64,000 nucleotides of DNA. Source: Dendrolimus kikuchii (taxonomy: Eukaryota > Arthropoda > Insecta > Lepidoptera > Lasiocampidae). Below are positions 10,811-22,150 of this stretch, one piece after another. Position 1 is the stretch's first letter. Each line of letters starts with the position of its first letter. The translations under genes and the position numbers were made by a program. The notes under the pieces were generated by a model. It worked only from the letters and a program-made list of their open reading frames with translations. It did not search any database and had not been told where the DNA came from. The stretch is taken from NCBI GenBank assembly GCA_019925095.2, contig CM034398.1, positions 11,237,001-11,301,000 on the forward strand, written 5' to 3'.

Positions 10811-12400
10811 ATATTCGTTGTCTTTCAGGATTTAGGTAACATGGATATGAAATTTGTAATCCCGAATCCTGGCACAGGTAGTTATGACAATAATGAAATA
10901 AGGTTTTAGACGATTGTATATGTCAATTAAATTAAATATAGAATTTACTGTTTTGTTGTTGCCCAGATCGAAAGATAACACAAGTATAAGCGGTACATTG
11001 TTGTTATCGCTTGCAATTAATAATATTAGAACCGATAACTTGCCAAATGAAACGTTTGGCCTTTAAAATAAACTAACTCATGAAACATAATTATCGAATA
11101 ATATAGAACAAAATGATCTTTTCTTTAAATTTTATAGAAGATTTTCTTATATCTTTTAAGAAGACGAGTTTAATATACTAAACTTTAACTTATGTAATCA
11201 TACTGAGAGTTTTTCTCTAAAATATTATATTACTAAAAAATTTTATACTATATAATACCAACACAAAATATACCAATTATTTTTTGTCGTTAGGTGAATG
11301 AAATAAGAATGTCGATGAAACGCACAAGCGACACTAAAAAGAGATAAATACATATATCTATAGGACTAAGCCTGCTAGAGAATGAGATAGAATACATTAT
11401 ATTTTTCATAATTTAAACACTATGATTTTACAGATAGAGAAGGAAAGCTTTCCGTTAGTACTTAAAATTTTGCATTAAAAGCTTAAATATATTATATCGA
11501 TATAATATATGAAATGGGACGTCACGAAATGTAGTATCCCATCCCTTGTCACACTTTTTTCACTTCTACTGTGTGTGACGTGCACACACACATTTTTTTT
11601 AAATTGTACTTAATTACTAATTAGATTTTTATAATCATTTGTCTGTCTAAAATGTATCAAATTTTCTACTATAGGTATTTTTATTTATTTTATATTCTAT
11701 TCTACAAAGACATTTCTACCTTATACTCGAATTTTAGGGGTCCAATTTTATCAGATTGTTTTTATTGGTAATTCAATAACACAAGAATAAACCTACGTCT
11801 ACAAGCTACGTTGTTTGAATACGTAGCTAGTAAAAGGCTATAGGTATGCATGCATACTACTGTAATAATCATAATAAGAATGTATTTTAAATGTAACAGT
11901 GCACATGCTATTGCATAATTGTTTCAGCAACAGTACAACGGAAAGTTAGCAAATGATGATTTAGTAATTCATTCGTGTCTTATCCTTAAAAATTGTGGCG
12001 CCTACATCTATTTCCATTTAGTCAGCCACAAATCAATTTATAATAATATTACACAATTGATGTATTACTATGGAAATTGCAAAGCTGTGTTATTAAAAAT
12101 CAATACTGATAGAATGAAACAGTATCGTGGGCGGCGACAAGGGTTCCAAGGGCGATTAATACGGCAGGATTGAATAAATAAATGTTATCCAGGAATAGGA
12201 TTGTATATTACGGGTTCGATACTTATATACTTATACTTATACTCATCAAAAGTCCGATGATCATCTTATGTAGTTATATACATTTTATATCGTGTCTTGA
12301 TCGGAACAAGTTGTTCTTATAAAAAGTCTCGTGACGATTGACAATGTGTTTTAGGAGGCAGGCACTTAAAATCAATGCTGTGTCGGACCACGTTTCGGCA
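10811..12400. other. AT-rich stretch without recognised genes
   Basis: No supported gene. A perfect 24-bp palindrome at 11487-11510 centres on TATCGATA, the core of the insect DRE/DREF site, but this may be chance in AT-rich DNA. An 84-codon open frame at 11919-12173 follows a TTTCAG but has no recognisable motif, so I do not call it. Confidence 0.45.
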
Positions 12401-12547
12401 GTATAAAATACCGCGCGCCGATTTAATTTCTCAGCATATTATTTTTGTATAAGTTTTCTAATCTGTTTCTCTCGTGTGTGTTGCATTCTTTTTATTTCAC
12501 GTCTTTCTTTATTTCATCATAATGTGATATTTACTCAGTGTTGGCTA
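12401..12547 (+). promoter_or_regulatory. Candidate TATA/Inr promoter with short first exon
   Basis: GTATAAAATA starts at 12401, and TCAGCA, close to the insect initiator TCAGTY, lies at 12431-12436, about 30 bp downstream of the TATA box. GTGAGT, a strong splice donor, starts at 12548, so transcription could yield a noncoding first exon of about 115 nt. The motif GGACCACGTTTCGGCA lies just upstream and recurs near 13480 and 13505. Which gene this would serve is unknown. A retroelement promoter is an alternative. Confidence 0.35.
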
Positions 12548-12548
12548 T

Positions 12549-12788
12549 GTGAGTATTTATCGGGAATTGATAGGTCACATCTGCCGCAAGACCGATGGCC
12601 GATGGAGCAAACGAGTCCTGGAGTGGAGACCGCGTCTCGGTAGACGTAGTGTCGGACGCCCTCCAGCCCGATGGGACGACAACCTATGCAAGGTCGCCGG
12701 TAGGCGCTGGCTGAGGAAATCGGAGGACAGGGATGAGTGGCGCCGTCTTTGGGGAAGCCTACGTCCAGCAGTGGACTGCAAATGACTG
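12549..12788 (+). pseudogene. LINE (RTE-type) C-terminal fragment
   Basis: The open frame reads HICRKTDGRWSKRVLEWRP, then GRRSVGRPPARWDDNL, AGRRWLRKSEDRDEWRRLW and LRPAVDC. This is the familiar C-terminal tail of endonuclease-reverse transcriptase proteins of RTE-type LINEs. The stop at 12783-12785 is followed by GACGATGATAGG, which looks like the short tail. The rest of the element is absent, so this is a 5'-truncated copy. Confidence 0.8.
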
Positions 12789-13318
12789 ACGATGATAGGC
12801 GATATTTGCTGTACAGTTATATTGTAAGTGACTGGTATTTCGCGCACTACGAAAGGTTGCGTATTTAAATAGGTAAGTATATAAATATACCGTTCAGTAT
12901 TTAAAACGTATTTGGGCTCGGAACCGTAAAAAAAAAACATTCAAACGAAAATATCCCATATTTCAAAAACTACTCAACGGATATGTTTAAACTATTTTTT
13001 GTCGAAAGTATTTTTGAACCTGTGTAACCTTGGTGTGTTCAGAATTTTGCGCCGCATAGTTTAAAAGATAGAAACGGGAATACAATTTTCTGCACTTGGG
13101 GAGCTAATTTTCGCTGTATCATTTTCATTATAGCAGTTATTACAAAAATACATTTTCAAAATCTGACTAAGAATACCACTCGATCACACCTATAAAAAGT
13201 CATTTAGGAAAATTGGTATATCCTTAGTTAAGTCTATGACGGTTACGGGGCTACCCCTAATTTAATTTTTTCGCATTTTCAGTTCAACTACGTAGCGCCG
13301 CCATATAGACTACACCTC
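12789..13318. other. Spacer, no gene seen
   Basis: No ORF or repeat recognised. Ordinary AT-rich sequence upstream of the hairpin at 13319. Confidence 0.4.
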
Positions 13319-13352
13319 CCTGTCAAATTACATGTAGATGTAATTTGACAGG
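13319..13352. repeat. Perfect 15-bp hairpin
   Basis: CCTGTCAAATTACAT (13319-13333) and ATGTAATTTGACAGG (13338-13352) are exact reverse complements around the loop GTAG. Confidence 0.9.
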
Positions 13353-13449
13353 ATTATACTACATAGAATCAATAGTTTCCGAGAAAAATAACCGCCTATC
13401 TTTCTATGTCACAGATACAAAGATACGGATAGACATGATAATTTCTTAA

Positions 13450-13900
13450 GGGTTTCGTTTATGTCAAAATTGTTATGGGACCACGTTCCGTTAATTTAGT
13501 AAACGAAACGTGGTCTCATTCCTGAGGCTGGATGTTAGAGAAAAATTTATTTTCGAGGAATGTGGGTGTGGTAGTTTGTGTGGGAAAACAGGAGCGTAGG
13601 AGTCTTATTAGACACCGCCCTCGCGTACACAGGCGCTTGTGCGTCCGCCTCTAGTGCGCTACGTGTTTCGTCCAACAGCCGATCGTACTTTGGTACTTCC
13701 ACTCCACGCCGACTGTCCGTCGCGAGTGCAAGCGTCGTACGCTACCACTTTTTCAAGACTATCACTTTTACTCGCGTCGATTACACTCGCGGATACTATC
13801 GCTTTCGTTTTGGATAATAATTTCATCTCACTATGATGATACTGTGAATATTATTTTGTGCTGTGCTGGGCTCTTCGACTACGGCGAATTTGCAAGGTTT
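13450..13900 (+). other. Candidate noncoding first exon ending at a strong donor
   Basis: This is a CpG- and GC-richer islet in AT-rich surroundings. It has several CTCGCG/GTCGCG motifs and ends at GTAAGT starting at 13901, a consensus donor. An inverted pair of GACCACGTT-CG motifs lies at its upstream edge (about 13480 and 13509). Two overlapping open frames (79 and 65 codons) show no homology I know, so I read it as 5' UTR. It could belong to the bHLH gene, whose first coding exon has an acceptor directly before the start codon, or to the unknown gene that may end at 33342. Confidence 0.35.
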
Positions 13901-14382
13901 GTAAGTTATCATCTATTAGTTTTACGTTCAGTATCAAAATCGAGTCTACGTGTCAGTTCCGAATGCTAAGTGAAAGGCAAGTCTTTGTTAAAATACGTGA
14001 ATAAGTTGACAACAAATTTGAAATTGCTAATCTCTAAATACACACTACATTAATGATGCAAAACAGTACCTATTCAAACTAAGCATTAATTATACGATTT
14101 TCCATTTCGTGCGGGGTCGACCGCACTTATTCGTTTGTTTTTAGTTAATATCTTATAATTACACAAATACTTAGTTGTACTACTAGCTTCGTTTACTTGT
14201 CCTTAATTAGATAATAAATTAAGTATATTGCTTTGCTATATAACAACATAATAATTTATTTCAACATGCGTACCCGGCTCACTCCATTTTATTCGTCCTT
14301 GACATTTTCCACTTGTATAAGTGTGACCATTTCCTAGTTTTCATTTATAACAAGTTAAATACGTTATGTGTATGTGTTATAT

Positions 14383-14545
14383 AGTCAAACTTCGAAGCTT
14401 TGGCGCTCCTGGGTTTGATTAGTCAAACCTCAGCAGGTCTGACATAAAGTCTTAGTCAAAGTCCAAATAAATGACGTTTTTCTGCCTTTGACTAACGAAT
14501 TTTTGTCTAACCTAGGAGAGAATAATTTATACAGTTAAACGCCAA
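14383..14545. repeat. 155-bp direct repeat, left copy
   Basis: The run from AGTCAAACTTCGAAGC through CTAACCTAGGAGAGA recurs at 15436-15590 with few differences. Motifs such as TTTGACTAGTCAAACCTC make it internally palindromic. It is not coding. Confidence 0.8.
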
Positions 14546-14747
14546 AACTCAATTTCATGAAATCTGGGTTTGACCGGTCAGACCTCAATTATATATTGTA
14601 ATGTGTTAGTTTGTAAGATTACGTATAATAAAACAAAAATTTTTAATTTTAATGTTTATTGTTTCAATATTATTATATCAATTGACAAATCCGAAAAAGT
14701 AATTAATTTTTTTTACTCTTACTTGAATTAGGATTGATGATAGTAAT

Positions 14748-15149
14748 TTAAAATAAACATTTGTCTTTATTCTGACAAGGTGATGCGTTATGACATTTTG
14801 AATTGCACAATACGTTTGATCTTTTACATTTACATAATTTGGAAGAGCATTTTTTATTACAGTGGCATTTTATACCTAAAGCTTTGGTCACCAAACTTAG
14901 AATTTTTTGAACTGATTTTTCTTAGAGACAGCTGAACGTCGGGCACATCTTCGAAATAAGAAAATTCTCTTTTCATTCTTGTATCTGATTCCTAGAAAAA
15001 AGTGTGTTTATTATTCCGTGTTTCGTCTTTACTCTGTATAAACCATCAACTGTTTTATATTGTATGATACCCAAAACATTTCGAGCATCTCCTTTGACTC
15101 TATCGAAGCTGGAATAAGTATGGTTACAGTTTTTCCAATCGCTATTCCA
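14748..15149 (-). pseudogene. KRBA2/Ginger-like integrase C-terminus, frameshifted
   Basis: Three successive minus-strand frames give SFDRVKGDARNVLGIIQY, KTVDGLYRVKTKHGIINTLF and SRNQ, then FEDVPDVQLSLRKIS and SKFGDQSFR, and last KCHCNKKCSSKLCKCKR with LCNSKCHNASPCQNK before a stop. This matches the order seen in C-termini of transposon integrases annotated as KRAB-A domain-containing protein 2-like: a short fold ending in SRNQ, a SLR region, then a cysteine cluster of the CXC type. At least two frameshifts kill it. No catalytic integrase core is present upstream, so it is only the tail. Family assignment is from memory of the motif order. Confidence 0.65.
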
Positions 15150-15435
15150 GTAACAAGGACAGTGAGTTAGGTTAGGTTAGCTTCAGTCCAAAGCCAGGCC
15201 AAACCAACTGGTTATTTATTTATTGATAAGTGTTTAAACAATGGTCAAATTCGATTCTACCACTTACTCGCCGCTGTCGCGGAACGCTCGCTTGGCTCGA
15301 GGGCTTTGGTCTAAGAAAACCTAACCTGACCCACTATCCTTGTCATTGGTCACGACCTTCGACCAGCTCACATCTATGCTTTGTTTTGCTAACGTTGGTA
15401 TTGCATGTTGTTGGTCATTATATATATATATATTA

Positions 15436-15590
15436 TAGTCAAACATCGAAGCTCTGGCGCTCCTAGGTTTGACTAGTCAAACCTCAGGTCTGACATAAAG
15501 TCTTAGTCAAAGACAAAATAAATTACGTTTTTCTGCCTTTGACTAACGAATTTTTGTCTAACCTAGGAGAGACTAATTTATACAGTCAAT
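15436..15590. repeat. 155-bp direct repeat, right copy
   Basis: Same sequence and orientation as 14383-14545, about 1.05 kb apart, bracketing the integrase remnant. A diverged third piece with TTTGACTAAAAATGC lies at about 15695-15805. Confidence 0.8.
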
Positions 15591-15805
15591 AAACATGTAA
15601 CGAATCCTACAAATCGACGTTTGACCCAGTCTGCCTTAGTCGCTTCTAGGATCGATTAGGCAAAGTTCGTAACAGATTATTTTATGTTCGACGTGTGACA
15701 AAAAAGTTAGGTACTTCTAAGTTTGACTAAAAATGCTTTAGTCAAAGGCCGAAATTGAAATTTATTTCGGGTTTTGTCGAAAGGTCATGGTCAAACCTGG
15801 GATAA

Positions 15806-17057
15806 ACCAGTCATTCCAGGAAGAAAGTGCATATCGACCTTTGAATATTACACATGTATATTAACATTATTTCCTTGCTGCATAACGATCATTTATTTTC
15901 TACAAACGAAATGATGCGTGCACATTTGCTTGCCGAAATTTGACACACTAGATTATTCAATTTCGCATCGAACTATGCAAATTAGTTGCAATTGCATAGA
16001 ATCGTATTTATAATGTTTGAATTGCATACATAAATTAAGTTTTATTATCTTAAGGTATAAATATTGTGTATCGTGCAATAATTATCATTATCGGGGCTGT
16101 CAAAGTAATGTCATAAATAAATGTGGACTTCTACATTACACGTTCACGCAGCCAATAGATAATAGTTTCGTACTATCGTGTGGATTAAAAATCCATAATG
16201 AAACATGAAGTTGACTTTCTTTGGATATTTTTATGTTAGGCACTTCTTAAAAATCTTTAGAAATAACAGATAATCATGAACTTTCCTGTATTCGATAAGT
16301 CCTTTTGATAACGGGGATAAACATAGATTTATCATATAAATAATAAACAGAAATGTGGTGGCAAATTATAATTATAGTATACCTACGATGTTAATTAGGT
16401 ACTTGCTACATTATTCGAATTTAATAATTTGTAATATAACAGAGCGTGATCGTTTTAAAACGATTGAAACTTTAGAGGCAAATAAAGGTGGAATGAAATA
16501 TTCGGACTGAATTGTAGTACTTAGGTACATTTTATTGTACTCTACAAAAGCTGAGGTTGTCTCATTGAAACCGGAAATAAAATTTCAGAAAACGCATTTT
16601 AAATTTCCATCGAGGCCGGCAACACGTTGGTTAGACGTTTGTATTCCTAATATTCACAGGCGACAATAACCACTTTCCATTAGGCGTGCCGTCTAGTAAC
16701 CTAGTTTTTAAAACAGCAATTTAAGTACCGCAGCTCCCTTTAAAGTTCTTGATTTTCAAACGACGCGACGGCCTATAAGTCGTAATATTGTTTTGATTGC
16801 ATAATGGGTAAACATTTGGTTTTGAGCTGGTTTCGATAACGATTAATCCAATTTCCCTTTATATCACAAAATAAACTGCTATCTAAAAAGCAATAAAAGC
16901 AATGCCACGTGTTTCCGAGATAGAAAAAACCTTAAAGCATTATCATTTAAAATTGTGATAAAAATAATAATAAATATTTAAATTATATCGATTTATATTG
17001 AATTATTTACTTATTAGTTACAATAATATGAGTTACAGCGTAATATAATTAAAAATT
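15806..17057. other. Gene-free AT-rich stretch
   Basis: No gene supported. A dispersed repeat fragment lies at about 16612-16705 (GGCCGGCAACACGTTGG, then ACTTTCCATTAGGCGTG), the same family as at 6.4 and 24.3 kb. Confidence 0.45.
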
Positions 17058-17300
17058 GTCATCATCATCTGAACGTTAAATCCCATGTGAATTCGGAGCG
17101 TTCGCTTCGAAGCCTGAAGTCCACTTTTCTATTTTTTTTTCTCCACTTCTGCATGACTTATTTTAAGACCACTGGTATGCATTAAAGATTGTATTAGGTC
17201 TCCTCCTTCTACCGGAACCTGGCGGGGGTGACAGCGCTAGATATTTATTCCCCAAAATAACAGCCGATCTTGGTAAAACGTCATCGTAGGCGACCCTATT
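17058..17300 (-). repeat. RTE-type LINE 3' end, minus strand
   Basis: On the minus strand this reads toward a GATGATGAC tail and contains the same order of motifs as the better copy at 49800-50220: the equivalents of the [10 protein letters not shown] region (here ACCTGGCGGGGGT), the AGACCACTGG box and the GGAGCGTTCGCTTCG box. It is too decayed to translate in one frame. Confidence 0.65.
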
Positions 17301-18062
17301 CCAATTTGTATTTAGAATATAAATATATTTATTTGTATTTTATTATATGTAATTAAAATTTATATTATATTTTAAAAATACTGAAGTCTCTCCCGCGGCG
17401 TAGCCATGGGTCGAATTCTAGTAGGTACCTCTATTTTGTTTACATAGAAATTTAATTAGATTATTATATATCGTGAGCGAAGTCGCAGGCAAAAGCTAGT
17501 GTACATATATAAGCCTTCCTTGAAAAATTATTTAATTGATGGTGAAAACCACTTCAAAATCCAGTACGTGGTTTAGGAGGAGATAGCGGATATTTAAACA
17601 GACAGATAAACGCGGAAATCGACCTTATTTTCTACTATTCTATGTAAATAAGATTTATAAAATCGCCAGAACAGCTCAGGATATCTAAAAAAGACTGTTA
17701 GACAATAATGGGATGTGTATTTCTGTTCCAAATGTAATTATATTTTATGTTTTATAAAGGTTAATAAAAGGTGTATAGAAATAGAACGTTAAACTCTTAT
17801 GAATATCAAACAAACTATAGAAAAAAACTAAACAAGCAATAAGAACTTCGTTGAGTACCAGAAACGCAAGCGAAAGTGGTACCTTCACTTTCAGCCCACA
17901 ATTCGTACAATTGCAGGATCCATCTACGATTATTTGTAATGTGACGACATTATTGCACGTACAGTTTCTCTCCTGGCCCTGTAGACTGCCACTTGCATTT
18001 CGAATATAAGGGATGGAAATTACAAATAGTTACGTTAAGTATTTGTTGTTGCATTTTTCATT
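17301..18062. other. Spacer with Helitron-like remnants
   Basis: GCGAAGTCGCAGGCAAAAGC followed by TAGT at about 17475-17500 resembles the GC box and CTAGT end of a Helitron-like element. No gene was seen. Confidence 0.35.
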
Positions 18063-18102
18063 GTGGCATTAGCGCTAAAGGAATCTTTAGCGCTAATGCC
18101 AC
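18063..18102. repeat. Perfect 18-bp hairpin
   Basis: GTGGCATTAGCGCTAAAG (18063-18080) is mirrored exactly at 18085-18102 around the loop GAAT. Confidence 0.9.
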
Positions 18103-18378
18103 TTGTCTAGCCGGCTGTTCAATTTGGTCTTATCGTTGAGAGCAGTTACATAAAATGCCTTTTTCTTAATTTTTAATGGTCGCCAGTTATGTTTACAATG
18201 CATTTTTCACTTCACTACTAACTTGATTGGAAATACAAATTTAATTAAAGAATGAAAAGAGACATCATTTCCTTGCTATTTATGGTCAATCGACCATCAT
18301 CAGACTTAGGATATGGCCAGAACCGTCTGGGCCCCAGGGTGTGAAAATCGGTTTGTGCAAACAAACAATAAAAAATGC

Positions 18379-18588
18379 TTTCTTAAGTTTTCGCGACTTG
18401 TATACATAATAAAACTACGTTTTAACGGTTTTAAGCGCGGTAGGCTAAATAAAACTTTAACAATACTCGTTGACACTTGACATCTTTGTCTTCCGTGATC
18501 ACGGCCACTGAAAAGTGGCCGAAACGTCGGAAAAACCAAAATCAAATAAAATTACCGCGCTTAAAACCGTTAAAACGTAGTTTTATTA
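18379..18588. mobile_element. Small element with 36-bp perfect inverted repeats
   Basis: The 36-bp arm 18407-18442 is exactly repeated in reverse complement at 18553-18588. Between the arms lie GTGATCACGGCCACTGAAAA and GTGGCCGAAACGTCGGAAA, a motif I associate with dispersed lepidopteran repeats. AATAAAAAATGC occurs at 18367-18378 and again at 18589-18600, which may be a 12-bp target duplication that sets the element limits given here. Confidence 0.7.
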
Positions 18589-18600
18589 AATAAAAAATGC

Positions 18601-19764
18601 ATTAAATTTTTACGTTTCATTTTTAAGGAACCCTACTAGTTTTCGTTTCATCATGTTCGGCTGTCCTTATAAATTTCTCAAAATCTACTGGGTCTATCTA
18701 TATGGACGAAATTTGAAAAAACCGCGATATTTTTAATGGCCTTTTTTATTGAAGTCAATCTACTTGCGCCCCTTATGTCTCTGCACCCGGGTGTCAGGCA
18801 TCCTTTTACAGCCCCGGGTGAAGACGGCCCTAGATGTCGCAGATTATGGTAGCGATACATTTTCGTGTAACATCATTGATATTCCTTATTCAAGTTCAAG
18901 GAACGCTTACTCCGTAATTTTAAAACTTTACCTTTTGTACTGTATAAAGCATTTAACTTTGTTTTCCTGACATACCCTCTTTGACGGGATCTGATTGACG
19001 CCTCAAGTCCGAAGTTTAGTGCCAAATTCGAACAATGGAAAGGTGCGTTCCAGCGAGTTATAGTGTATGTTCTTAGCCTTTTGGCACATCTATAGAAGGT
19101 GACCTAGGCTTAGTATTCTGTTAGTAAGCTCCAGAAAATACATGTAGAATACAATGCTATACTTATCTTAGGTTAGATCAAAATAACTGTAATAGGTAAA
19201 GTAGATAGAAGTTACCAATAATTCAATTTAGTGTCTGAGGATATTACGAATCAAATATTGCAATTGGAATAATATGCTACTATTCGTATATTCCAAGTTA
19301 TATGTATAAAAAATAGTTACAGTGAAATTTCAAATAAATTTACTTTCGTTGAAATTGCAGCGCTCATTTGAAATCGCACCATTTAAACATAACCTTGAGT
19401 CTTTCATATTATAATAAAATTTACGTAAGAATCTTTATATTTCTTTGAAAATGTTTTAATCGTGCACAATTATTATGGAAATAAAACATATATACTCATA
19501 TAGAGTGCATCGTAATCGTTGCAAGCATAATAACAAAGCTCTCTCAAAAATATTAAATAATGATTAACTGAAATTGATAAAAAAATATTTGACCTTGTAA
19601 TGGTAATAAAGCATGGAAATAAAACTATCACAACGATTCTCTGTATCCCAATTATTTAACATATAATGAACTTATAGTTCCTTAGTTCTTCTGCATTTTG
19701 TGATTACCATTTTAAAAGAGAACATTTGTTTAATATTAATTAATAATAATAATGATTAATAATT
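18601..19764. other. Gene-free stretch
   Basis: No supported gene. A GC-rich piece near 18780-18845 (CACCCGGGTGTCAGGCATCC) gives only short unassigned frames on both strands. Confidence 0.4.
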
Positions 19765-20440
19765 ACCCGCAGGGGGTCTTTGTGGCGAAGCCTTAGGTGA
19801 GTAGCGACACCTCGTACCTGACTCCGGGGGCCAAGGCAAGGCCCCCGCCTCCGTGCTTGCCCTAACCAGCCGGCACGGAGTGGAGATCGCTAGAGATAAG
19901 ACTCAAGCTCCAGGGGTGGAAGTGATAAATGGCATCACGTCAGAAGTAGCTTCGGTGAACCTGCAGCCCAGCTCTCTACACCCCTTAGCCACTCACACCC
20001 ATGTTGCCCCTGTCTTCTATGGCATTTTTAGGGGCCCATGCATGGAGTGGCGAGTCACCGTTTACCCATTTTTCCATGTTCCCCGAACATTGTGACGGGC
20101 AGACGCCATAGTCCCCATATTTCCAGACCCCCAGTACCACTAGCAGTTCACCCCAATAACCCGGTACTTTTTGACGTCATTTCCCACAATAGTCCTACAC
20201 TGGCCGGGGCTTGTCCTTGGGTGCATTACTAGATCGTGTGGACAGGGATAATCGCCGGTCAGTGTCCCGCCACATTTACATTAAATTTGTCAAGGGGCCT
20301 CTACGTATAGGCCTTCCCATGGCCCCACGCAAGCCTTCCAAAAGTCCGGGCCATTTTCATGGCCCGTGGTCTTTAAAAACATACATGTATAATGATGGGG
20401 AACTGGCGTGAAGTTATGTGTGTATGTATGTATAATGATT
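19765..20440 (+). repeat. LINE 3' end with ATGT tail
   Basis: GC-rich sequence starting ACCCGCAGGGGGTCTTTGTG runs to GGGAACTGGCGTGAAGTTAT and a TGTATGTATGTA tail. The start recurs at 63760-64000 and the tail motif at 28.1, 47.1, 55.4 and 63.6 kb. Open frames of 64-80 codons overlap here, but none carries a protein motif I know. I read the region as 3' UTR of a non-LTR retrotransposon. Confidence 0.65.
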
Positions 20441-21984
20441 AATAATAAAAAATAAAAAATAATAAAAAAATAATGTCATCTATTTTTTTTATACAAAAAG
20501 TCTATATTATATTTTTTAAAAATGTTAAATTTTGAGAATAAATAAATACAGTATAAATAATAATTATTAATAATATTTATAATTTATTATTGTATAATAT
20601 ATTCATATCGTAATCCCTTTGTTGAATTCTAATTAATTATCTTTCCCTTAGAGTTATAAAGCAATATATATAACGTTTCTTAATACCTTTTTTATCAGAG
20701 GAAAATAATTATGTATAGAGGCTACGTGAGGTTGTATCTCTTTATGGTCCTGAAGAAACCTGCAAATAAAAATTGATTTAAACTGCTTGAAAAACTTAAT
20801 GCTTCATCGAAAGTTGTGCTGCACGAATCATCTAATTCCATTCAAGTTTTAAGTCACGGGTGAATGGGTATTTACATTAATGTTCAATCTTAGATCGCGT
20901 CTTCCGTGCAAACGCGTACTTATACAAAATCGAATAAAAGGTATTGACTTATTATATCGAATGTTATGCTTTAGCGTATAATAATTATGATTTAAAGAAT
21001 AATTTAAAAATCGACTTCTAAAAATCAATCAAAAATAATAGAATATCATATCATAATAGAATCTGTAATAAATACAAAATATAGTTTCAAAATTACTAAA
21101 TAAATATTAATTAGGCATTATAATAGTGGGATTGGTGTTGGAGAATGTTTTATGTTTTACGGCTACAAGGCCTTTTGCACCAGTCTAATCAATACTTCTT
21201 TTGAATTCAATTGCTAAGTCCAGCCTTAGCCAAATTGTAGATCTTTTACTCACGCTAAACGTCGGAGTTATTGCCGCAACTTGAAAAGTGATATTTGAAA
21301 TAACATTTGAGATGTTATACATACATGGACAATTTTCACGGAGAACCAAGAATATCCTACAATTATTGTTCAATTTTGATAAAAATTATATATTTTCGAA
21401 TATAAAATTACGCACGCAAACTTAATCCCTTTAAGCTCCCGTTTAAAACGTCTTTTGTTGCTGAATCAACTCTCGAGTTGTCAAAACACAAAGAAAATTT
21501 GTTTATTTTAGGAAGATACAAAATGTGATGTTTGTTTGCTAAATGTAAAACAATTTTACTTACGTACTGATTTCAATTTTGTATAATTTTGTACAAAATT
21601 ATTTGCTCGCGCTTGTCCTTGTAATTAAGGCACCGAAACTGCACTAACGAAGTAAAATGATAACAATTGTTTAATATTTACCCAAGTGTAACCTTTGTAT
21701 GAAACGATCACCAAAACAATTTTAGTTTGCTTAAATTATAATACTATTCATACCGTTACTTTTGTGTAGAGGCAGTTACGGTTACGCACGCATAAAAAAC
21801 AAATCTTACTGGTTCTGATACAAACATACAACGGGTTGTTTTGGCACACTGCTCTAATTAACTAAGACACGTGTTTGACACAATCGTAAGGTACCTTTAT
21901 ATTTATATAAGATATATGATCGATAGATAAATAGACCTATACTATAATGTGGTTGATCAAAATGATCAAATGACTAATTATTAG
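20441..21984. other. Very AT-rich gene-free stretch
   Basis: Long TAATAA-rich runs occupy 20441-20640. No gene or clear repeat was recognised. Confidence 0.45.
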
Positions 21985-22150
21985 ACTAAATAGAATAGAA
22001 TAGATAACTTTATTGATCACCATTAACAACAATATTGTTTAACAATATAAATGAAATTACAAATATGCACGATTAATTTGTAAAAACAATAGGCGGCGGT
22101 AATAACAAAAACTTGCTTTCAGCCTTAAAAGCAATCTCTTCCAGGCAACG
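21985..22150 (-). repeat. LINE 3' tail, minus strand
   Basis: Starts with AATAGAATAGAATAGATAAC and continues through AGGCGGCGGTAATAAC to AAAAGCAATCTCTTCC, matching the tail repeat at 6967-7110. Confidence 0.55.

Noticed and set aside
11487..11510. DRE/DREF promoter site in the 24-bp palindrome
   Set aside because: TATCGATA is present, but it lies in AT repeat-like sequence with no gene start nearby.
11919..12173. 84-codon ORF after a TTTCAG
   Set aside because: AT-rich codons, no motif, no partner exon and no matching phase. Length is within chance.
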